Shown piece after piece: positions 35,857-46,490 of a stretch of 64,000 nt of DNA (the stretch's first letter is position 1; each line of letters starts with the position of its first letter). The translations under genes and the position numbers were made by a program. The stretch is from JBMNIZ01 sp050951405 (GTDB taxonomy: Bacteria; Bacillota; DULZ01), in contig JBMNIZ010000005.1 in the NCBI GenBank assembly GCA_050951405.1, positions 49,258 through 113,257 on the forward strand, given 5' to 3'. The notes below the pieces were generated by a model. That model had not been told where the DNA came from. It was given only the letters and a program-made list of their open reading frames with translations, and searched no databases.

Positions 35857-38800
35857 TCAAACTGCCCGGTTGGCCGTACCAACCATCTTCACCGAAACCA
35901 AACGAGATATGCCCGACTGTTCCATGGTCACCCCATACAAAGCATCGGCCACTTCCATGGTTCCCTGTCGGTGTGAAATAAGAATAAATTGAGTGCGGTT
36001 CGAAAACTCCTTAAGCAATTCGGTAAAACGATCCACATTGCTTTCATCCAAATTGGACTCAATTTCGTCGAGAACACAAAAGGGACTGGGCTTCACCCTG
36101 AGAAAAGCAAAAAGTAAAGCAATTGCCGTTAAGGCTCTTTCTCCTCCGGAGAGGAGGGAGAGGTTTTGCATTTTTTTCCCTGGAGGCTGGGCAATTATTT
36201 CAATGCCGGTCTCCAAGATATTTTCTTTTTCGGTCAATTCCAAAGAGCTTTTGCCCCCACCGAAAAGAACGCTGAAAATCTCCTGGAAAGCTTCCTGCAC
36301 GGCGAAAAAAGTAGCCAGAAACTTTTCGCTCATAATCTCTTCCATTTCCCTGATCACTTGAAACAACCCGGCCTTGGCCTCCTCCAGGTCTTGATGCTGC
36401 TCCTGCAGAAACCGGTACCGCTGATACAAGCGATCGTATTCCCCCACAGCGCCTAGATTCACCGGCCCAAGGGCTTCTATTTCTTCTTCCAGCCTTCTCA
36501 CTTCTTCTTCCGCCTTTTGCCGGCTACCGCTGTCAAGAAATTCTTCCTGAACCATCTCCGGCAGCAAACCGAATTTTTCTTGCAGCCTCTGCACAGCATT
36601 TTCCCATTCCGCTTCCAGGCGGGCTTTCTTCATGAAAATCTGCTGCAGCTTGTTCCTGGTTTCCTCAACGGTCTTTTTCCGGGAATGGGTCTCCTCTTCC
36701 AAAACTTCGTACTGTTCCTTCTGTCTTGCCAAAGTCTCCATCAGCTTTTGCTTCTTTTCTTCCGCCTGTTTTTTTTCCGCCAACAAACCCTCCCAAGTGT
36801 TTTGCAGAGAAAGCAGCCGCTTTTGGGCCAGATCTTTCCTCTCTTTCCAGAGAGAAAGCTCTTCCTGCAGCTTTCTCCTCTGATTTAAAAGATCCTCATA
36901 GGTTTGCCGGTAGTAACCTAAGCTAGAATCCAGAGACTGTTTCCTTTCCAGTAGGGCCGTTAATTCCAGCTTGGCTGCCAAGAGGTCCTGTTCCAAAGAC
37001 CGTTTTCTTTCCTGGAAGGACTGCATTTGATCCCGCTTTTCAGTCAACTGCCGAGACAGCTGCACTCGTTCAGCCTCCAGATCTTCTAACTGTCTCCTCA
37101 ATTTTTTCTCCTCTGCCGCCAGATGAGCCCATTCTTCCTCCAGCTGTTCCTTTTCCCAGGTCAGTCGCCCGTTGCTGCTTTCTTCTTCCTGCAGCTGCTG
37201 CCGTTTTTTCACCTGTTCCTGGCGCAAAGAATACAGCTCAATCTCCAGACGACTGGCTGATTCCGTGAGATCATTTTCTTCTCCGATCATCCCGTTAACT
37301 TTATCTTCCAGCTCCTTGACTTGCTGGTTCAGACTATCGTAAGCAGATTGCGCTTCCGCCAAACGCCGGCGCAACTGGGCCATTTCCCGGGATCGCCCCA
37401 AAAGACCCGGCCCTTCTTTTTTGTAGTCCCCACCGGTCAGTGAACCTCCCGGATAAAGCACTTCCCCAGCCAGGGTGACCAGCTTCACCGAAAAACGACT
37501 CTTACGAGCTATATACAAACCCCTGTCCAAATCTTCCACTACGATAATTCCGCCCAGGAGGTGCTCCAGGACAATGCGGTAGCTGGGGTCAATGTCCGCC
37601 AATTCCTGAGCTAGGCCAACCACCCCGGTTTCCGCCAGAAGCCCCTCCAGCCTTTTATCCAGTCTTTTTGGCCTCAGATTGGTCAAAGGCAAAAAAGTGG
37701 CCCGGCCGGCCCGGTTGTCTTTTAGCCACTGAATAGCCGCCCGGGCATCCTCTTCTTTTAGCGTGACAATGTTTTGGATGGCCCCCCCCAGCGCAATTTC
37801 CAAGGCTTTTTCAAAAGGCGGTGGCACCTTGATCAACTCTCCGACCACACCGATAATGCCGGGAAAAGAAGCCCTGAGAGAAGAATTCCTTAATAAATTG
37901 CGCACCCCGGCGCCATAGCCTTCATAGGAAAGAGCCAGCTCTTCCAATACCTGGAGGCGGGATGCCAAAAGCCGCCGTCTCTCGTTGGCCTGCTCCAAGG
38001 ACTGCTGCAACTTACGCCTTGCTTCCTCCAACCGGGCTCTTTTTTCCGCCATGGCCTCCTTGGCCGCCAGAATCTGCGCCAGCTCTTTTTCTTTCTCTAC
38101 CAGAATAAGGGTCAATTGCCGGTAACTTTCCCGAAGATGCGCAGATCTTTCTTCTTCCCGGGAAACTTCCTCTTGTAGTTTTCCCTGCCGATGGTGCCAG
38201 TTCTTCTTTTGAAAGTCCAATGCCAGAGAGCTGGTTCTTGACCGAAAGCCAAGTCTTTGTTCCAAATCGAACAAACGGCTTTTTAAATCTTCATCGAGAC
38301 GCTCTCTTTCATTACTTTCATCATGATGAATTTCCAGGGCCTTTTCCAGAGTCTCCACCGTTTCTCGTTGCCGATCCAGATCTTGCTCCAAGGCCCGTAG
38401 CTGATTGGAAATCTGACCTAATTGCTCCTCGGTCTCCACCCGATTTTCGCTGGGAAAGGATGGTCTCATCCCTCGATCTTCTTTGCCTGCTCTCCTGGCG
38501 CCTCCGCATCTTTTCTCTTTCCAGGGCCACCTGTCCCCTGGCACTTCTTGCCAGGTCGTTTTCCACCTGATGCAGATGGCTTTGGGCAGCTTCCTCTTTC
38601 TTCTATCATATGTTCTTCCACGAGAGGACTTGACCTGTCTTCAACTCCCGCTCCGTGCCTTGCCGTACACCAGCTCCTGTTCTTCTAAACCTGCCTCCAA
38701 TCCCTTTGCCAATTTTTCCCATTCTGCCTTTTTTGCAGACAGCTGGGTCAGATCATTGGCAGCCAGTTTTATTTCCCATTGTCTCAGGCGGTCCTGTAAG

Positions 38801-39465
38801 TCCAGACAACAGCGTGCCTTGTCCGCTTCTTCCTTCAAAGGAATCAAATTGTTTTCCAGCTCTCCCATAATGTCTTGCAGACGAACCAGACTGGCTTCCG
38901 TACTTTCCAGCTTCCTGACCGCTTCTTGTTTGCGATTTCTATAACGGACAATACCGGCTGCCTCTTCAAATAAAGCCCTTCTTTCCTCGGGACGTGAACT
39001 TAAAACAGCATCCACCTGTCCCTGGCCGATGATAGCAAATGCCTCCCGACCCAAACCCGTATCACAGAACAAGTCCTGAATATCCTTCAGGCGGCAAGCT
39101 GTCTTGTTGATCATAAATTCACTGTCGCCGGACCGATAAACTCGCCTGGTCACTGTTACTTCCGAAAAATCCAAGGGCAAGATCCCTGAGCTATTATCGA
39201 AAGTGAGGATTACTTCCGCCATCCCCAAAGCTTTTCTTCCTTCACTGCCGCTAAAAATAACGTCCTCCATCTTGGCCCCACGCAGACTCTTGACACTTTG
39301 TTCCCCTAATACCCAGCGGATGGCATCACAAATATTGCTTTTTCCGCTTCCGTTAGGACCTACTATGGCAGTGATCCCCGGGCCGAATTCCAGCCTGGTA
39401 TAATCGGCAAAAGACTTAAAGCCTTTAATCTCTAATGTTTTCAGGTACACCATCCTACCCCCCAA
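35857..39465 (-). CDS. smc: Chromosome partition protein SMC (frameshifted near 38.55-38.65 kb)
   Basis: Corrected length is close to 1200 residues, normal for SMC. The N-terminal ATPase half (39465-38641) has Walker A VGPNGSGKSNICDAIRWVLGEQ and Q-loop region. The C-terminal part (to 35857) has coiled coils, the hinge (about 37950-37450 on the map), the signature LLSGGERALTAIALLFA and Walker B FCVLDEIESNLDESNVDRF. Between 38540 and 38650 the frame changes at least twice in a charged coiled-coil stretch. Because it lies between intact rnc and the JAMM-like gene and is a core condensin, I treat this as probable sequence error. Walker B downstream residues (ESNLDESNV) differ slightly from the usual EAALDDANV. 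Confidence 0.88.
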
Positions 39466-39499
39466 GACAATTTGCCGTCGGGAGCCAGCCCAAATGCTT

Positions 39500-40207
39500 C
39501 TATCCGCGCTTTTGCAGCTTCTCCAGGGCCAGCCTGGCTGCTTTTTGCTCTGCTTCCTTTTTGCTGCGTCCCATGCCTTTGGCTAGAAGTCTCCCTTGAA
39601 AGATCACTCCGGCCAAAAAGCGTTTATCATGGTCAGGTCCCGTTTCTTTGAGGATTTTATAGGCCACGTTTTGATCATGATCTTTTTGAATCATTTCCTG
39701 CAACAAGGTCTTATAATCTCTATAATTGCCGGCAGCCATCTTTTCGATCTCATTCTGCAGCAGGCGAAGAACCATTCTTTTGGCTTCAGCCAGCCCCGCA
39801 TCTAAATAGACGGCGCCCACTACCGCCTCAAAGACATCTGCCAGAATAGAAACCCGCCGCCGGCCACCGGTCAATTCCTCTCCTCTGCCCAAGCGCAAAT
39901 ACTTGCCCAGGTCCAGCTCCAGTGCTTTTTTGGCCAAGGTGCTTTCGCAAACCACACCGGCCCTCATTTTGGTCAGCTCCCCTTCCGGTTTATCCGGATA
40001 AAAAGAGAATAAATGCTCTGCTACGATTAAGCCCAAGATAGCATCTCCCAAGAATTCCAGCCTTTGATTATGTTCTTTGCCTAGATGTCTGTTTTCAAAG
40101 ACGAATGTGGGATGCGTAAAAGCCATATCAAAAACTGCCCAATCCCGCACCTTCACGTCCAAGATGCCGGCAGCCTCCTGCAAAAGTTCCAGTCTGGACT
40201 TATCCAT
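39500..40207 (-). CDS. rnc: Ribonuclease III
   Basis: A 235-residue double-strand-specific RNase. The catalytic signature QRLEFLGDAILGLIVAEHLF (about 48-67) and the second acidic site in DVFEAVVGAVYLDAGL (about 118-133) are present. A C-terminal dsRNA-binding domain (DYKTLLQEMIQK... KGMGRSKKEAEQKAARLALEKL) follows. Gene order fabF-rnc-smc-ftsY is conserved in Firmicutes. Confidence 0.95.
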   Translation of the reverse strand: MDKSRLELLQEAAGILDVKVRDWAVFDMAFTHPTFVFENRHLGKEHNQRLEFLGDAILGLIVAEHLFSFYPDKPEGELTKMRAGVVCESTLAKKALELDLGKYLRLGRGEELTGGRRRVSILADVFEAVVGAVYLDAGLAEAKRMVLRLLQNEIEKMAAGNYRDYKTLLQEMIQKDHDQNVAYKILKETGPDHDKRFLAGVIFQGRLLAKGMGRSKKEAEQKAARLALEKLQKRG

Positions 40208-40228
40208 GGGCCCTCACCTTCTTCTCCA

Positions 40229-41479
40229 TTAAATCTTGGCCGCCTGATATCTTTTCAGCACGATGGAAGCATTATGGCCGCCGAAACCAAAAGAATTGGA
40301 CAGAACCACATCCACCGCACACGGGCGGGCCTGATTGGGAACATAGTCCAGATCGCAATCCTCATCGGGGACTTCGTAATTGATCGTGGGAGGTATCATT
40401 TCCCGGTTGATGGCCAGCAAAGAAGCTATCGCCTCCACAGCACCTGCCGCTCCCAGCAGATGACCGGTCATGGACTTGGTTGAACTGATGGGAACCCGGT
40501 AAGCATAACTCCCCAGCACTTCTTTGATGGCCATGGTCTCGTACTTGTCGTTCAGGTCAGTGGAAGTGCCATGGGCATTGATGTATTGCACATCCTCCGG
40601 GGATATCCCTGCATCTTCCAAGGCCAGTTTCATGGCCCGGGCGGCACCGCGTCCATTGGGGGCAGGTGCAGTAATATGATGAGCATCGGTAGAACAACCG
40701 TATCCCACTATTTCTCCATGGATCCTGGCCCCTCTTCTCAGAGCGTGCTCCATTGTTTCCAAAATAAGTATACCAGAACCCTCACTTAAAACAAAGCCGT
40801 CCCGTTCCTTGTCAAAAGGACGGCTGGCCTTGGTCGGGTCCTCATTGCGAGTGGACAGGGCTTTCATGGAACAAAAACCCGAAAGGGACATGGGAGTGAC
40901 GGAAGCTTCCGTTCCCCCGGTGACTGCCAAATCTGCCTCGCCTCGTTGCAATAAGCGATAAGCCTCGCCAATGGCATTGGTGGCAGAAGCACAAGCGCTG
41001 ACCACCGTGTAGTTTGGTCCCCTGGCACCCAGGTAAATGGAAATTTGTCCGGCAGCCATATTGGCGATCATCATAGGCACAAAAAAAGGGCTGACTCTGC
41101 CGGGCCCTTTTTCCAGTAAAACCTGGTGCTGCTCCTCAAAAGTTTGAGTGCCTCCGATACCGGTGCCCAAAACAACCGCAAACCGATCCAGATCTATACT
41201 TGTTAAGTCCAAAAGGGCATCTTCCAGGGCCATGATGGTACCGGCCACAGCAAACTGGCAAAAGCGGTCCATCCTTTTCGCTTCTTTTCGGTCCAGATAA
41301 TCAAGGGGATCAAAATCTTTTACTTCACCGGCAATCCGGGTGGGAAGATTTTCCGGATTAAAACGAGTGATGGGTCCAATCCCCGAACGGCCGGAAACCA
41401 AACCTTCCCAAAATTTTTCCAGGCCGGTTCCCACTGGTGAGATGACCCCCATTCCTGTAATCAAAACCCGTTTTTTCAA
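40229..41479 (-). CDS. fabF: Beta-ketoacyl-ACP synthase II
   Basis: About 416 residues. Thiolase-fold catalytic triad: Cys in VVSACASATNAIGEA (about 163), His in NAHGTSTDLNDKYE (about 303) and His in STKSMTGHLLGAAGAVEA (about 340). It elongates acyl-ACP with malonyl-ACP. Translation appears to start at TTG 41479, which has AAGGAGG upstream and overlaps the stop of the preceding gene. Confidence 0.95.
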   Translation of the reverse strand: MKKRVLITGMGVISPVGTGLEKFWEGLVSGRSGIGPITRFNPENLPTRIAGEVKDFDPLDYLDRKEAKRMDRFCQFAVAGTIMALEDALLDLTSIDLDRFAVVLGTGIGGTQTFEEQHQVLLEKGPGRVSPFFVPMMIANMAAGQISIYLGARGPNYTVVSACASATNAIGEAYRLLQRGEADLAVTGGTEASVTPMSLSGFCSMKALSTRNEDPTKASRPFDKERDGFVLSEGSGILILETMEHALRRGARIHGEIVGYGCSTDAHHITAPAPNGRGAARAMKLALEDAGISPEDVQYINAHGTSTDLNDKYETMAIKEVLGSYAYRVPISSTKSMTGHLLGAAGAVEAIASLLAINREMIPPTINYEVPDEDCDLDYVPNQARPCAVDVVLSNSFGFGGHNASIVLKRYQAAKI

Positions 41480-42441
41480 CAGCTGACCTCCTTCCGGCAA
41501 CCCCTTTCAATTTCCTCCAACAGCCTCCGGAATATTTCCTTTACCGGCAGGATCTCTCGGATACGGCTGACGCTTTTTCCCGCAAAGACCAGCCCTTCTT
41601 CCAGGAAACCCTGTTGGGCATTATTCAATACTTTGAGGATACAAAATTCATGGGAGCATTTTTTCAAGCAGCCGGCACAGCGCCAGGGTTGCAAGCAGTC
41701 CTTAGCCATCAATTTCTCCACAAATTCATTGCGAATGGCCCGACCGGGCAAGCCTACCGAGCTGTCAATCATCACCACATCCTCGTCTTCTGCTTCAACA
41801 TAAAGCCTTTTAAAGGCTTCTGAAGCATTGGATTCCACCGAAGCGGCGAAACGAGTCCCCATTTGGACACCACTGGCACCAAGGGAAAAGGCCTGGAGGA
41901 TATCTTCTCCTGTCAAAATACCGCCGGCAGCAATTACCGGAATGCTCACCGACCGGCAGACGGCAGGCAGTAATTCCCGGGTAGGCACCAAAGTACCGAG
42001 ATGTCCTCCAGCTTCTCCCCCTTCCACGATAACGGCGGCGGCACCCAGTTTTTCGGCAGTTGCCGCCAATCGATCCGATGAAACAATGGGCACCACCGGC
42101 TTTTGAAAACGGCGGCCCCAAGAAAAGATGTCCCGGGAAAAGCCGGCCCCGGAAATAACCAAATCAATTCCTTCTTCCAGGGCAGCTAGAACCAGAGCGG
42201 CAAACTCTTTCACCGCAAACATCACATTAACGCCGATGATACCCCGGCTTAATTCCCTCGCCTTGCGTATTTCCTGTTTCAGTTCTTCCACCGTCATACC
42301 GGTACCGGCAATAACACCGATACCTCCTTCATTGGCAACCGCCGCAGCCAGAGGAGCTGTGGAAATCCGTACCGCCATCCCACCTTGAATGATGGGAATC
42401 CTGGCCCGCAAATTGCCAATCACCAGTTCTGGTAGGCCCAT
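41476..42441 (-). CDS. Nitronate monooxygenase/FabK-like flavoprotein with a C-terminal Cys cluster
   Basis: A 321-residue FMN TIM-barrel protein of the NMO/FabK family. It has IPIIQGGMAVRIS (about 14-26), VEGGEAGGHLG (about 142) and AAGGILTGEDILQAFSLGASGVQMGTRF (about 175-202), all FMN/phosphate-binding segments. It differs from the FabK at 44490 by a late cluster C-A-G-C-L-K-K-C-S-H-E-F-C (about 257-269), which could bind a metal or Fe-S cluster. It lies between acpP and fabF and overlaps fabF. Its role in the fatty acid operon is unknown; it may be a second enoyl reductase or a related flavin enzyme. Confidence 0.8.
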   Translation of the reverse strand: MGLPELVIGNLRARIPIIQGGMAVRISTAPLAAAVANEGGIGVIAGTGMTVEELKQEIRKARELSRGIIGVNVMFAVKEFAALVLAALEEGIDLVISGAGFSRDIFSWGRRFQKPVVPIVSSDRLAATAEKLGAAAVIVEGGEAGGHLGTLVPTRELLPAVCRSVSIPVIAAGGILTGEDILQAFSLGASGVQMGTRFAASVESNASEAFKRLYVEAEDEDVVMIDSSVGLPGRAIRNEFVEKLMAKDCLQPWRCAGCLKKCSHEFCILKVLNNAQQGFLEEGLVFAGKSVSRIREILPVKEIFRRLLEEIERGCRKEVSC

Positions 42442-42497
42442 AATTCTTCCTCCATGTTCGCCTGCATTCCTGTATTATCTTCTCATCAGCTGGAAGA

Positions 42498-42522
42498 AAA
42501 TCCCGTAGCAGCCTACGGGACC
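42498..42522 (-). terminator. Hairpin terminator/attenuator after acpP
   Basis: On the minus strand TCCCGTAG, a 4-base loop and CTACGGGA are followed by TTTTCTTCC. It directly follows the acpP stop, so partial termination could keep acyl carrier protein mRNA above that of the downstream genes. Confidence 0.7.
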
Positions 42523-42528
42523 TTCGGT

Positions 42529-42762
42529 CTAACAGTTGGTTTTTTCTTTAATATAATCAACAGCAGCCCCAACTGTGGTGAGTTTTTCCGCATCCTCATC
42601 GGGAATCTCAATGCCAAATTCCTCTTCCAGAGCCATGATCAATTCCACTATATCTAAAGAATCAGCATTTAAGTCCTCAAAGGATGTTTCCAAGGTGACT
42701 TCATCTTCTTCCACTCCCAGCTGGTCAACCACTATCTCTCTTATTTTGCTGAAAACCTTCAA
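42529..42762 (-). CDS. acpP: Acyl carrier protein
   Basis: About 77 residues. The phosphopantetheine Ser is in LNADSLDIVELIMALEEEFG (about 35-54). Strongly acidic, four-helix pattern. The start is probably TTG at 42762 after GGGGAGGAGGTG; the in-frame GTG three codons earlier is part of that site. It carries growing acyl chains for the enzymes encoded around it. Confidence 0.95.
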   Translation of the reverse strand: MKVFSKIREIVVDQLGVEEDEVTLETSFEDLNADSLDIVELIMALEEEFGIEIPDEDAEKLTTVGAAVDYIKEKTNC

Positions 42763-42800
42763 AGCCTTCACCTCCTCCCCTAATATTTATTACCAGTTTA

Positions 42801-43544
42801 CTACATTACCATGCCCCCGTCTACGGTAATTGTCTGCCCGGTAATGTAGCCGGCCGCAGGGGAAGCAAGGAAAAGAACTACCCCTGCCACATCCTCGGCA
42901 CTGCCGAACCTGCCCAAGGGAATGGTTTTCATCAACTCTTCCCGGGCCTTTGCAGGCAAAGCGGCAGTCATCTCCGTTTCAATGAAACCGGGAGCCACCG
43001 CATTGACCAAGATATTGCGGGAGGCCACTTCTTTGGCCAGGGACTTGGTCAAGCCAATTACTCCCGCCTTTGCCGCCGCATAGTTGGTCTGACCCGCATT
43101 CCCTACCAAGCCCACCACGGAGCTGATGTTGATAATCCTTCCCGCCCTTTGTTTGAGCATCGGTTTCAGGGCGGCCCTGGCACAGTTGAAAACACCGGTT
43201 AAATTGGTGCGCAAAACTGTCTCCCAATCTTCATCACTCATCCTTAAGAGAAGGCCGTCCCTGTTTATTCCGGCGTTATTTACCAAAATATCCAGCCTGC
43301 CGAAAAACTGAACTGCTTCCTCCACCAGCAATTCCGCCTCGGATACCGAGCTTACATCAGCCTTGATGGCTAAAGCAACACTCCCTAAAGCTTCAATCTC
43401 CTTGAGCACTTTCCGGGCGGATTTCTCATTTTCCAGGTAATTGATCACCACTTTAGCCCCTGCCCCGGCCAGGGCCAGGGCAATGTCTTTCCCGATGCCC
43501 CGCGAACTGCCGGTGACAATAGCGGTCTTTCCCTTCAGCAGCAC
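42801..43544 (-). CDS. fabG: 3-oxoacyl-ACP reductase
   Basis: A 247-residue short-chain dehydrogenase. NADPH site TGSSRGIGKDIAL (about 11-23), NNAGINRDG (about 88), and catalytic Ser-Tyr-Lys in INISSVVGLVGNAGQTNYAAAKAG (about 137-160). Reduces beta-ketoacyl-ACP. Its start follows the fabD stop by one base. Confidence 0.95.
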   Translation of the reverse strand: MLLKGKTAIVTGSSRGIGKDIALALAGAGAKVVINYLENEKSARKVLKEIEALGSVALAIKADVSSVSEAELLVEEAVQFFGRLDILVNNAGINRDGLLLRMSDEDWETVLRTNLTGVFNCARAALKPMLKQRAGRIINISSVVGLVGNAGQTNYAAAKAGVIGLTKSLAKEVASRNILVNAVAPGFIETEMTAALPAKAREELMKTIPLGRFGSAEDVAGVVLFLASPAAGYITGQTITVDGGMVM

Positions 43545-43545
43545 C

Positions 43546-44487
43546 TCATCTCACCTCTTTCAAGGACTTGATCGCTTTTTCCAAGCTTATCGGATCTTCC
43601 ACATTTAAAGTCAATACATTTTTATCAATCTTTTTGATCAGACCGGTGAGGACTTTCCCCGGGCCCACTTCCACAAAGACACCAGTTCCTTGGCTGATTA
43701 AATAATTGATGCCCTCTTCCCAGCGAACCGGGTTATTCATTTGCCCTTCCAAAGCGGTGGCAATTTCATCTGTTCCTGTGACCATGGAAGCGGTCAAATT
43801 AGCAACTACCGGTATCCTTGGTTTTTTCCAATTCACTTGCTGCAAATAAAGGGCAAACTTTTTCCCTGCCGGCTCCATTAAACGAGAATGGAAAGGACCG
43901 CTGACCGCTAAAGGAATGATCCTTTTTGCCCCTTGCTGCCTGGCCAGTTCCGTGGCCCTCTCGATGCCGGCAGTTTCGCCGGCGATAACCACCTGCCCGG
44001 GGCAGTTGTAGTTGGCTGGTTCAACCCAACCAGAGGCGCTGGCTTCCCGGCAGATATCTCTAATGGCCGCAGCTTCCAGCCCCAAGATCGCTGCCATTGA
44101 GCCCCGCCCGGCAGGAACCGCCTCTTCCATCAAACGGCTGCGCTCTCTCACCAAGCCCAAAGCCTCTTCAAAAGAAAGGGCTCCTGCCATGACCAGCGCC
44201 GTATACTCACCCAGGCTGTGGCCTGCCACATAATTCGGTTCTTCAGTCATTTCCTGCAAAACCGTAGCGATGGCCACGCTAACCGTCAAAAGGGCAGGCT
44301 GGGTATTAGTGGTGAGTCTCAGCTCTTCTTCCGGACCCCGGAAACATAGATCGGATAAAGAAAATCCCAAATAAGCATCGGCCTTGGCAAAAATTTCCCG
44401 TGCCTGGGGATAGCATTCAAACATGGCCAGCCCCATCCCCACATACTGGGATCCCTGCCCTGGAAAAACAAAAGCCACTTTCGCCAT
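43546..44487 (-). CDS. fabD: Malonyl-CoA:ACP transacylase
   Basis: A 313-residue acyltransferase. QGSQYVGMG at the N terminus, nucleophile Ser in VAGHSLGEYTALV (about 88-100), and the His of SGPFHSRLM (about 198). It loads malonyl groups onto ACP. Two bases separate it from fabK. Confidence 0.95.
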   Translation of the reverse strand: MAKVAFVFPGQGSQYVGMGLAMFECYPQAREIFAKADAYLGFSLSDLCFRGPEEELRLTTNTQPALLTVSVAIATVLQEMTEEPNYVAGHSLGEYTALVMAGALSFEEALGLVRERSRLMEEAVPAGRGSMAAILGLEAAAIRDICREASASGWVEPANYNCPGQVVIAGETAGIERATELARQQGAKRIIPLAVSGPFHSRLMEPAGKKFALYLQQVNWKKPRIPVVANLTASMVTGTDEIATALEGQMNNPVRWEEGINYLISQGTGVFVEVGPGKVLTGLIKKIDKNVLTLNVEDPISLEKAIKSLKEVR

Positions 44488-44489
44488 CT

Positions 44490-45443
44490 TTATGACTCCT
44501 CAGACAAATAATTTCCGGATAAAGTGCGTAAAACTTCCCTGGCCTCCTGGATCACTTCTGCAATGATAGAGGCCGCCGGCTGAACCCGGTCAACCAAAGC
44601 GGCTATCTGTCCAGCCATCACAGAACCATACTCCACATCTCCCTTTACGGCGGCTTGATAAAGCCGTCCTTCTCCCAATTTTTCGTATTCTTCCCGGGGC
44701 GCATGTATATTCTTTAATTCTTCAAATTGTCTGGTCAATTTATTCCGTAAAACCCGCACTTCATGACCGGGAAATCCGGTGAGAACGGTATCCCGGTCTT
44801 TGGCGCGGAGAATAGCTTCTTGGTAATGACGATGCACGGTACATTCTGCAGCGCAAATGAAACGGGTGCCCATTTGCACGCCGCTGGCCCCCAGGGCCAA
44901 AGCTGCCGCCAACCCCCTTCCATCGGCAATCCCACCCGCCGCTATCACCGGCAGATTGACCGCATCCACTACTTGAGGCACCAAAGCCATGGTGGTCAGC
45001 TCCCCCACATGGCCGCCACATTCCATACCCTCGGCGATAATGGCGTCAACCCCGGCCTTGGCCAAGCGACGGGCCAGTGCCACCGATGAGACCACTGGTA
45101 TTACCTTTATTCCTTGCTCTTTTAAAATCCCCAGATGCTTCCCGGGATTGCCGGCCCCGGTGGTAACTACGGGAACCTTTTCCTCCACTACTATTCGGAT
45201 AATCCCCTCCACATGGGGAGACATGTAGTAGATATTTACGCCAAAAGGTTGATCCGTTGCCTTCTTGACCTTATGTATTTCGGCTCTGACCACTTCCGGC
45301 GGGGCATTTCCGGCCCCAATAACGCCCAAACCACCTGCCTGAGAAACTGCCGCCGCCAGTTCTCCCGTAGCGATCCAAGCCATTCCCCCTTGAATAATAG
45401 GAAACCTGATACCCAGTAACTCACAAATCTCGGTGTAAAACAT
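44490..45443 (-). CDS. fabK: Enoyl-ACP reductase FabK
   Basis: A 317-residue FMN-dependent enoyl reductase of the FabK type. FPIIQGGMAWIATGELAAAV (about 14-33), EGMECGGHVGELTT (about 137-150) and AAGGIADGRGLAAALALGASGVQMGTRF (about 172-199) are the cofactor-binding segments. Its position between fabH and fabD is the common Firmicute order and supports true FabK function over a nitronate monooxygenase. No FabI is seen in this window. Confidence 0.9.
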   Translation of the reverse strand: MFYTEICELLGIRFPIIQGGMAWIATGELAAAVSQAGGLGVIGAGNAPPEVVRAEIHKVKKATDQPFGVNIYYMSPHVEGIIRIVVEEKVPVVTTGAGNPGKHLGILKEQGIKVIPVVSSVALARRLAKAGVDAIIAEGMECGGHVGELTTMALVPQVVDAVNLPVIAAGGIADGRGLAAALALGASGVQMGTRFICAAECTVHRHYQEAILRAKDRDTVLTGFPGHEVRVLRNKLTRQFEELKNIHAPREEYEKLGEGRLYQAAVKGDVEYGSVMAGQIAALVDRVQPAASIIAEVIQEAREVLRTLSGNYLSEES

Positions 45444-45491
45444 ATTCTCACCCCGCCAACTGAGCTTCTCCCCTTGGCTGCAGCCGTCACC

Positions 45492-46490
45492 CTACTTGGC
45501 CCAACGGAGCGCTGCCGATCCCCAGGTCAATCCCGCCCCAAAAGCCACCAGCAACACCAAATCCCCCTTACTGATCTTGCCCTCTCTAACGGCTTCATCA
45601 AGGGCCACAGGAACAGAAGCACAGGACATATTGCCATAACGATCCAAATTGACATAAACCTTGTCAGCCGACAACTCCAGCCTTTTCAAAGCCGCCTCCA
45701 CTATTCTGATGTTCGCCTGGTGCGGTATCAAAAAGTCCACATCATTTTGCGTCATTCCACACTGTGCCAAAACCTTCAGGGCAGCTTCTCCCATTACTTT
45801 GACAGCGAACTTGAAGACCTCTTTACCTTCCATATGGATAGTATGGAGATTGGCGGCTATGGTTTCCTCGCTGGCGGGCAGCCTGGAACCGCCTGCCGGT
45901 TGGCATAATACTTCCGCTCCGCTTCCTTCCGAACCCAGATAAAAGCCCAACAAACCTTCTTCCGCAGCCGCCGCCTCCAGTACCACCGCACCGGCCCCGT
46001 CGCCAAAAAGAACACAGGTATTCCGGTCATTCCAATTGGTGACGCGACTTAAAGCGTCCGCCCCGATAATCAAGGCCCTTTGATAAGTTCCCGCCAGCAA
46101 AAACTGGCTCCCCACCGCCAGCGCATAGATAAAACCGGTGCATCCGGCGGATAAATCAAAAGCCGCCGCCTGATGAGCACCTAGGCGATGCTGCACTAAA
46201 CAGGCTGTGGAAGGAAAAACCATATCAGGGGTGATAGTGCCCACCACAATCAAGTCCAGATCAGCCGGGTCCATACCCGCATTCTCCAGAGCTTTTTGAG
46301 CAGCAATCACACACATATCGGAAGTGGCCATCTCCGGTGCCAGTATCCTTCTTTCCCTGATGCCGGTGCGGCTGCGGATCCATTCATCGCTGGTATCCAC
46401 CAGACAGGCCAGATGGTGATTATCCATAATCTTGTCCGGAAGGTAAGAACCGGTACCAGTAATTACTGGCCTAATCTTCCCGTCCTTCAT
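45492..46490 (-). CDS. fabH: Beta-ketoacyl-ACP synthase III
   Basis: About 332 residues. Catalytic triad: Cys in FDLSAGCTGFIYAL (about 116), His in LIPHQANIRIVEA (about 250) and Asn in DRYGNMSCASVPVAL (about 280). The ATG at 46490 has AAAGGAG upstream and overlaps the end of plsX by 20 bases; the longer open frame is out-of-frame plsX sequence. It starts fatty acid synthesis from acyl-CoA and malonyl-ACP. Confidence 0.94.
   Translation of the reverse strand: MKDGKIRPVITGTGSYLPDKIMDNHHLACLVDTSDEWIRSRTGIRERRILAPEMATSDMCVIAAQKALENAGMDPADLDLIVVGTITPDMVFPSTACLVQHRLGAHQAAAFDLSAGCTGFIYALAVGSQFLLAGTYQRALIIGADALSRVTNWNDRNTCVLFGDGAGAVVLEAAAAEEGLLGFYLGSEGSGAEVLCQPAGGSRLPASEETIAANLHTIHMEGKEVFKFAVKVMGEAALKVLAQCGMTQNDVDFLIPHQANIRIVEAALKRLELSADKVYVNLDRYGNMSCASVPVALDEAVREGKISKGDLVLLVAFGAGLTWGSAALRWAK

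Noticed and set aside
36517..36926. Plus-strand frames opposite smc rich in Phe and Leu
   Set aside because: Low-complexity antisense of the Glu/Lys/Gln-rich coiled coil.
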